Source: Rhodopseudomonas palustris
GTDB taxonomy: Bacteria; Pseudomonadota; Alphaproteobacteria; Rhizobiales; Xanthobacteraceae
Direction of reading: 5' to 3'
Length of the DNA stretch: 64,000 nucleotides
NCBI RefSeq assembly: GCF_034479375.1
Contig: NZ_CP140155.1
Span: forward strand, 4,688,501 to 4,752,500
Shown: positions 59,445 through 64,000 of the stretch, piece after piece
Position numbering within the stretch: the first letter of the stretch is position 1
Layout: each line of letters begins with the position of its first letter
Program-made: the position numbers and the translations under genes
The notes under the pieces: model-generated
The model's database searches: none
Seen by the model: the letters and a program-made list of their open reading frames with translations, nothing else
Told to the model about the DNA's origin: nothing

Positions 59445-59474
59445 CAAAAAACCCCGTCGAAACCGGCGGGGTTT
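59445..59474 (-). terminator. Rho-independent terminator
   Basis: Stem ACCCCG / CGGGGT (59451-59456 and 59467-59472) with extra pairs inside. On the minus strand it is followed by TTTTTTG. It lies downstream of the recombinase gene and just before the DapA-like start. Between it and 59660 I see no gene. Confidence 0.75.
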
Positions 59475-59660
59475 GGGTGATTGCGAACTGCGTGTCGATC
59501 TAGCGCGCGCGAGCATCCCCGGCCCCGATGGAGGCACGGTATTTATCATTGCGATGGGCGGCAAGGTTGATCATGCCGTCAGTAGGGCCCGCGATGGTGG
59601 TTTTGTCAACTGTGGAAGCGAACAACCACCCGATGGGCGATGGCGTCGCGGCAGGTGCGG

Positions 59661-60593
59661 TTAGCGCGCCAGCCCGGCGAGAATGTTCGCGCGCGCCAGC
59701 GTCGACCGCAGCGCCTCGTCGGAGACGTGGGTGTAGATCTCGGTGGTGGCGATGCTCGAATGGCCGAGCAGCCGCTGCACGATCCGGATATCCACGCCGC
59801 TCTCGATCAGCAGCGTCGCGGCGGTGTGGCGAAGCATGTGCGGCGTGACGCGGCGGCGGACGCCGGCTTGGCCGGCGAAATTGCGCAGCTTGGCTCGAAA
59901 CGAATGCGGCCGCAGCTTGTCGCCGTTGCGGTTGAGGAACAGCGGCCCATCGCCGCCGAGCCTACGCTGGCGCAGCACCGCGAGCTTGCGAAGCTCGGTG
60001 CGCAGGCCGTTGTCGGTGACGTACACCATCCGGTCGCGCGAGCCCTTGCCGTGAATCCGGATCGCCGCGCCGTCGCTGGAGACGTCCGTGCTGGCGATCT
60101 TGCAGAGTTCGCCGATCCGGATGCCGGTCGCGATCATCAGTCGGATTTCGGTGCACAGCGATGGCGACTCGGGTGCTGCATGCCGGGCCGCACCCGGCGC
60201 TCGCGCCGATTTCAGCAGCCGCGTGGTCTCGTCGCGCGACAGCGTCCGCGGCAACCGCTTGCGCTTCGGCAATTTCAGCCGCCAGCCATCGAAAGGATTG
60301 GGCATCGTGCCGCGATCTTCCAGGTAGCGGAAAAACGACCGCAAGCAGGCGAGCCGCCGCCGCACCGTCGCAGCCGACAGCTTCCGCTCGGTCATGTGCT
60401 CGAGATAGGCGCGAAGATGGTCGGTTTGGATTGAAGCGTCGGCGCCGAACGCCTTGTCCTTCCGCCGTCGTGTCCTGATCCAGGCGGCAAAGTCCGCGAG
60501 ATCGTAGCCATAAGCCTGCAACGTATGGTCCGACAACTGCCGCTCGACCGAGCAATGATCGAGAAATGCGGCGATCGATTTCGTGAGGGTCAT
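59661..60593 (-). CDS. Tyrosine recombinase / site-specific integrase
   Basis: 310-residue phage-integrase-family recombinase of XerC/D size. The N-terminal SAM-like core-binding domain (FLDHCSVERQLSDHTLQAYG, DHLRAYLEHMTERKLSAATV) precedes the catalytic domain, which has all key residues: Arg in ATGIRIGELC, Lys in HGKGSRDRMV, His-x-x-Arg in HMLRHTAATL, His in LLGHSSIATT and the nucleophile Tyr in EIYTHVSDEAL. The ATG at 60593 has GGAG 7 bp upstream. GC is about 68% in a sampled line, like the genome. It is divergent from the low-GC pair at 60749-62420, whose flanking inverted repeats look like recombinase sites. Confidence 0.93.
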   Translation of the reverse strand: MTLTKSIAAFLDHCSVERQLSDHTLQAYGYDLADFAAWIRTRRRKDKAFGADASIQTDHLRAYLEHMTERKLSAATVRRRLACLRSFFRYLEDRGTMPNPFDGWRLKLPKRKRLPRTLSRDETTRLLKSARAPGAARHAAPESPSLCTEIRLMIATGIRIGELCKIASTDVSSDGAAIRIHGKGSRDRMVYVTDNGLRTELRKLAVLRQRRLGGDGPLFLNRNGDKLRPHSFRAKLRNFAGQAGVRRRVTPHMLRHTAATLLIESGVDIRIVQRLLGHSSIATTEIYTHVSDEALRSTLARANILAGLAR

Positions 60594-60734
60594 TCCGTAC
60601 TCCGCCCAACCGGGGCGGAGAGGTTTTGGGGGAGATCTGGAAGGATTGCCACGCTCCATGCTTAGGATCTTCAACTACGGTTATCGATTGCAATCTCTCC
60701 GCGTTCCAACCCTAAGGAGGCCTGCGCGAGAGCA

Positions 60735-60753
60735 CATAACTCGGAATTATGAA
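60735..60753 (+). repeat. Left 19-bp inverted repeat, possible recombinase site
   Basis: CATAACTCGGAATTATGAA is an exact reverse complement of 62416-62434. It contains the start codon (60749-60751) of the gene at 60749. Its own core is CATAA-7 bp-TTATG, similar to the CATAA-6 bp-TTATG core of dif sites used by XerC/D. Confidence 0.9.
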
Positions 60754-61717
60754 TTCAATCGCATCCACTTTTGAACTGGAGATCTTCGATCGGCGAAGAG
60801 CTCGGTCGAACCGGCTGGCCGAATTTCTCACTTTGTATGTCCACCATTTCGGCCCCGAGCACCGAACGGCCACCAATGAACTCGTCGAATTCTTGAGTTC
60901 ACCTGTCTCAGGGCAATCTATCGTTTATTTCGGTCTAACCTATAATGGAACGCCGTGCGGCTTCGCGACCTTCATGCACTACGTTGATGGACCTATCGGC
61001 ATAGTGGATCATCTAGTGATAGCCCCGAACCTACGCGGATTTGGTGCCTTCTTTGGATTTTGCGAGCTGATCGCTAAATATCTAGAAGCACGCCGCATCC
61101 GCGTCGATCACGTAATCGCGGAAATTATGCTTCGCGAAGAAAGCGTTGCTGCAAGCATAAAGCCTGCAATCTTGGTTCGACTAATGCGAATGGTCGGATT
61201 CAAGGTTGCAAAGGCAGCATATTGGGCCCCCGACCCTACAATCCTAACCGACCGTGACAGTTGCAGGGCCGCGTTGCTATTTTGGTCTCAACCTGACCGC
61301 GACCAACTCTCGCCTAGAGAATTCGTCCGCCTGGTCCGCTTGATTTACGAAACGCACTATGGGCTATGGTACGACAGGACCATGCCCCCTGAGAGGGGTG
61401 AAGTATATCGCCGCGCAGCAACTGATCTTCTGACAAAAATATCTGATCGTGCATTGCGCGAGAAGAAGATCGTGTTGAATGGGATGAAAAATTTAGAGCT
61501 GCCGTTTTCGCTTGATCCAGTGCCGAGAGCGGACACCCCTACACTTTTCTATATCGGCATGATAGCTGTGCCTGCAGCAGTCGCTACTACCGTTGCGCTG
61601 GCGCAAGAGCTTCTCGTTGCTGGGATGGCAATGGGAATCTCAATTTTGCTGATTTCACTATTTGCGATGAACTCAAGATTGCGCAGAATGCTCATGGAGG
61701 CATTTCGACTAAAGTAA
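60749..61717 (+). CDS. GNAT-like protein with C-terminal membrane helices, unknown function
   Basis: 322 residues. The N-terminal 175 look like an acetyltransferase fold: VYFGLTYNGTPCGFATFMHY, then HLVIAPNLRGFGAFFGF, a near match to acetyl-CoA motif A, and VRLMRMVGFKVAKAAYW near motif B. A helical region follows (LSPREFVRLVRLIYETHYGL). The C-terminus has two membrane helices (FYIGMIAVPAAVATTVALA and LLVAGMAMGISILLISLFAM). I know no described protein with this order. GC is about half in sampled lines against two thirds in the flanks, so it is probably acquired. Its start codon lies in the 19-bp inverted repeat and its end overlaps the converging methyltransferase gene by 26 bp. Confidence 0.75.
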   Translation: MNSIASTFELEIFDRRRARSNRLAEFLTLYVHHFGPEHRTATNELVEFLSSPVSGQSIVYFGLTYNGTPCGFATFMHYVDGPIGIVDHLVIAPNLRGFGAFFGFCELIAKYLEARRIRVDHVIAEIMLREESVAASIKPAILVRLMRMVGFKVAKAAYWAPDPTILTDRDSCRAALLFWSQPDRDQLSPREFVRLVRLIYETHYGLWYDRTMPPERGEVYRRAATDLLTKISDRALREKKIVLNGMKNLELPFSLDPVPRADTPTLFYIGMIAVPAAVATTVALAQELLVAGMAMGISILLISLFAMNSRLRRMLMEAFRLK

Positions 61718-62420
61718 TAACATCGTCAGAGAACATCCAGGCAGCCCCGACGAAGCGGTCAGCACTAGCGAAGAAAGCTGCGGGTCCCTGCTTGAGTCCA
61801 AACCTCAACGCAAGAGCTGATAGAATATGAAAGTGATCGTCTTTAACGATTCGAAAGCCGTTTGCTCCAAGTAAGGCATTGATATAATTTGGATTGTAAA
61901 CCCAAAGGGTATCATCTTCGCCATTGTTGATCGTGTCGATCCGGACGACTGGCTTCCCCCACCTGGAGCTAAACAGATGCTCAAAGCTTGTGGATGTCTC
62001 GTAGTGGATCAGAAGATGCCCTCCCGGGCGAACGACCCTTGAGAGCTCTTGAATTGCCTCGGCTGCGGACACGTAGTTAAGTACAGAGGCTACGCAGACA
62101 ACCAAATCAAACGTTCTATCGCCAAAGGGCAGTCTTTCAAGGTCTCCAGCGACTGGACTAGATCGGCCCTTTATTTGTCCGTGAAATTTATCGAAACTAA
62201 CCGTGCGCTCCGGAAGCCAACTATATGGCTCTGAGCCGCAACCAGCGTCCAAGATCCGCGGAGCGGCATCGATAATTGGCTTTGCGAGCATGGTCGCAAA
62301 TTTACTTATCCTGGATCGCTTATAGACATTCCAGCGATCGTCCGGGCTCCAGATTGGCTGACCTTCCTGGTAAAGACGCTCAGCTGATTGGCGGACTAAA
62401 ATCTTGTCTAAGTCGTTCAT
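61692..62420 (-). CDS. Class I SAM-dependent methyltransferase
   Basis: 242 residues of the Methyltransf_11 type. Motif I is PRILDAGCGSEPYSWLP, motif II region is PFGDRTFDLVVCVASVLNYV, and motif III is ELSRVVRPGGHLLIHYET. The substrate is unknown; such proteins often act on lipids, quinones or surface sugars. A basic N-terminal helix (YQEGQPIWSPDDRWNVYKRS) precedes the Rossmann domain. GC is about half in a sampled line. The start codon (62418-62420) lies in the right copy of the 19-bp inverted repeat, so both genes of the pair share the same leader. The 3' end overlaps the GNAT-like gene by 26 bp. Confidence 0.87.
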   Translation of the reverse strand: MNDLDKILVRQSAERLYQEGQPIWSPDDRWNVYKRSRISKFATMLAKPIIDAAPRILDAGCGSEPYSWLPERTVSFDKFHGQIKGRSSPVAGDLERLPFGDRTFDLVVCVASVLNYVSAAEAIQELSRVVRPGGHLLIHYETSTSFEHLFSSRWGKPVVRIDTINNGEDDTLWVYNPNYINALLGANGFRIVKDDHFHILSALALRFGLKQGPAAFFASADRFVGAAWMFSDDVITLVEMPP

Positions 62421-62434
62421 AATTCCGAGTTATG
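62416..62434 (-). repeat. Right 19-bp inverted repeat, possible recombinase site
   Basis: TTCATAATTCCGAGTTATG, exact reverse complement of 60735-60753, containing the methyltransferase start codon. The 7-bp centre (CTCGGAA on the minus strand) is asymmetric, so the two sites are in opposite orientation. No target-site duplication is seen outside the repeats (AGCA on the left, CATA on the right). Confidence 0.9.
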
Positions 62435-62506
62435 CATAAATGAGAACTCAAGAACGTTACCAAAGAAGCCGGTGGGTTGCACCTACATAAATCTACGATT
62501 TCCGTA

Positions 62507-63931
62507 CTACCTTCCTCTCAACCTCTCCAGCATCTCCCCCGTCGCGAATCCATCCGCCGGCGCTCCGATCGACGCCTGGAAATTCCGCAGTCCTTCTCTC
62601 GTCAGGCTGCCGAACTGGCCGTCGGGGGTGCCGCGGTAGAAGCCGCGTTGGGCGAGGAGTTGCTGCAGTTCGAGGCGTTCGCTGCGGGACAGCACGCGTT
62701 CGTGGCGGGGCCAGGGCTGGACGAAGGGCGGGCCGCCGCGCAGGCGGTCGGCGAAATGGCCGATCGCCAGCGCATAGGCTTCGGCGGGGTTGTATTTCAT
62801 GATGACGCGGAAATTGGTCAGCATCAGGAAGCCGGGGCCTTCGGCGCCGGCGGGCGCCAAGAGATACGCCTTGTCGGTGGCGCGTGGAAACGGCTGACCG
62901 TTCGGCCGCTTGACGCCCATCTGCTCCCATTGCGCCAGCGTCTGCATCTGCTTGCGGTCGGCCATCATGTAGTTGAAGCCCTTCGGCATCACCACTTCGT
63001 AGCCCCAGGTCGCGCCGGGCTGCCAGCCGTCCTTCTTGAGGTTGTTGGCGGTCGAGGCGATCAGGTCGGCGGGATTGTCGACGACGTCGCGGCGGCCGTC
63101 GCCGTCGGCGTCGACGGCGAAGCGCTTGAACGCGGTCGGCATGAACTGCGTCGGCCCGAACGCGCCGGCCCAGGAGCCGCGGAGCTGCTCGGGACGCAGA
63201 TCGCCGCGATGCAGGATCTCCAGCGCGGTGAGGAATTCGTCCTTGAAGTAGGCCTGCCGTCGCCCGACGCAGGCCAGCGTCGCGGTGGAGTTGACGACGT
63301 AGCGGTCGCCCATCTGGGTCGAGTAGTTGGATTCGATGCCCCAGATCGAGGCAATGATGTAGCGGTCGACGCCGGTGGCGCGCTCCACCGCGTCGAATTG
63401 CGGCTTGTATTGCGCGAGGATCTCGCGGCCCCTCGCGAGGCGGTTGTCGTTCACCAGGATGTCGAGATAGTCCCAGATCGACTTGGTGAATTCCGGCTGC
63501 GAATCCATCAGATCCATCAGCCGCAGATCGGGCGCAAGCCCCGCGGTGTAGCGCTCGAAACTGTCGCGCGAGATGCGGCGGCGCTGCGCGTCCGGCCACA
63601 TCGACGCGACGCAATTGTCGAAATTGGCGGCCGCCTCGCGGATCGCCTGCGCGGTCATCAGCGGATGTCCGGATCCGCCGTCCTCGCCGCTCCAAGGCTG
63701 CACGGCGGGCCGCGCGCTGCCGTTGCCGGGCGGCGGCGCGCTCGGCGTCTGCGCGGTGACGTTGGCCGGGCGCGGCGCGGCGGGCGCGGCGGGCGTCTTG
63801 TCCGGCAAGGCGCCGGTGAAGAGATTGAAAACGTCGAACGGGCTCTGCGCCTGGGCGGCGGTTGTCTGCAGCGCGGCACCCAAGAGTGTCATCGCCGCGA
63901 CGCGTGTCAGCCTGTTGCCGGTTTTCGTCAT
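62507..63931 (-). CDS. MltB-type lytic murein transglycosylase
   Basis: Cleaves peptidoglycan glycan strands to 1,6-anhydro products in the periplasm. The 474 residues start with a signal peptide (RVAAMTLLGAALQTTAAQAQ), then a proline/alanine-rich linker. The SLT_2 domain has the catalytic glutamate in IIASIWGIESNYSTQMG, with SWAGAFGPTQFMPTAFKRFA and the DADGDGRRDV loop typical of the family. The C-terminal peptidoglycan-binding domain is LQQLLAQRGFYRGTPDGQFG to LRNFQAS. The ATG at 63931 (MTKTGNRL) puts the signal peptide at the N-terminus; a start at 63997 is also in frame. Confidence 0.93.
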   Translation of the reverse strand: MTKTGNRLTRVAAMTLLGAALQTTAAQAQSPFDVFNLFTGALPDKTPAAPAAPRPANVTAQTPSAPPPGNGSARPAVQPWSGEDGGSGHPLMTAQAIREAAANFDNCVASMWPDAQRRRISRDSFERYTAGLAPDLRLMDLMDSQPEFTKSIWDYLDILVNDNRLARGREILAQYKPQFDAVERATGVDRYIIASIWGIESNYSTQMGDRYVVNSTATLACVGRRQAYFKDEFLTALEILHRGDLRPEQLRGSWAGAFGPTQFMPTAFKRFAVDADGDGRRDVVDNPADLIASTANNLKKDGWQPGATWGYEVVMPKGFNYMMADRKQMQTLAQWEQMGVKRPNGQPFPRATDKAYLLAPAGAEGPGFLMLTNFRVIMKYNPAEAYALAIGHFADRLRGGPPFVQPWPRHERVLSRSERLELQQLLAQRGFYRGTPDGQFGSLTREGLRNFQASIGAPADGFATGEMLERLRGR

Positions 63932-64000
63932 GCGTGGTCGGATCCCGTCGGCTCGAAAATGCCCCTTGTCAGGAGGCCTCGTTACGGTTTCGATCATCTT

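Noticed and set aside
60735..62434. Reading the 19-bp inverted repeats as the ends of a DDE transposon
   Set aside because: There is no transposase between them and no target-site duplication outside them, and each repeat includes a gene start codon; a recombinase site or shared leader fits better.

Overview
The window looks like a chromosomal segment of a GC-rich (about two thirds GC) alphaproteobacterium of the Bradyrhizobiaceae, most likely Rhodopseudomonas palustris or a close relative. The grounds are a rhizobial-type F0 operon (atpI-atpB-atpE-b'), a C4-pathway 5-aminolevulinate synthase under an FNR/FixK-type box, a homospermidine pathway, an Omp31-like porin, a ROSE-type heat-shock leader, and several families of long palindromic intergenic repeats. 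No rRNA, tRNA, CRISPR array or complete insertion sequence was recognised. Assignments rest on reading the translated sequence by eye.

Layout. 1-1759: F0 part of ATP synthase (minus strand, b' cut by the window edge). 2060-3822: DsbA/HCCA-isomerase-like protein, a coiled-coil periplasmic protein and a YjbQ protein. 4189-10698: an MHS-family symporter, a LuxR-type response regulator and a very large symporter-histidine kinase-receiver hybrid that matches the CrbS/CrbR (acetate-switch) architecture. 10829-16610: hemA, an MBL-fold hydrolase, a chemoreceptor and a porin. 16940-19770: a zinc-uptake operon headed by a Zur-type palindrome and a small His-rich membrane protein (ORF-znuC-znuB-znuA), followed by a COG0523 GTPase overlapping a WD40 protein, and an MgtC protein. 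23617-28414: polyamine block (homospermidine synthase, Rnk-like, RidA, a small membrane protein, GNAT, ornithine decarboxylase with a structured leader). 29262-36907: a small membrane protein with a tandemly duplicated 3' end, an M3 peptidase, DUF1007 plus Ni/Co exporter (with a repeat read in frame), ferrochelatase, and an SPFH/NfeD pair. 37097-44979: arabinose-5-P isomerase, an outer-membrane barrel, a diguanylate cyclase, galU, a lipase-like hydrolase and a small heat-shock protein with an RNA thermometer. 45161-59403: a hydrolase, a TauE-type permease, gltB-gltD, two divergent SDRs, a DUF459 hydrolase and a DapA-like aldolase. 59661-63931: a tyrosine recombinase, a lower-GC convergent gene pair (GNAT-like membrane protein and methyltransferase), then an MltB-type transglycosylase.

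The most unusual structure is at 60735-62434. The convergent low-GC pair is bounded by a perfect 19-bp inverted repeat that contains the start codon of each gene and has a CATAA-7 bp-TTATG core like tyrosine-recombinase crossover sites, next to a tyrosine recombinase gene. This predicts a reversible inversion that would exchange the two genes' upstream regions. Other points for a second look are the RNA thermometer before hsp20, the Zur operon with its small His-rich protein, the leader of ornithine decarboxylase, the in-frame palindromic repeat in the nickel exporter and the 25-bp duplications of a gene terminus.
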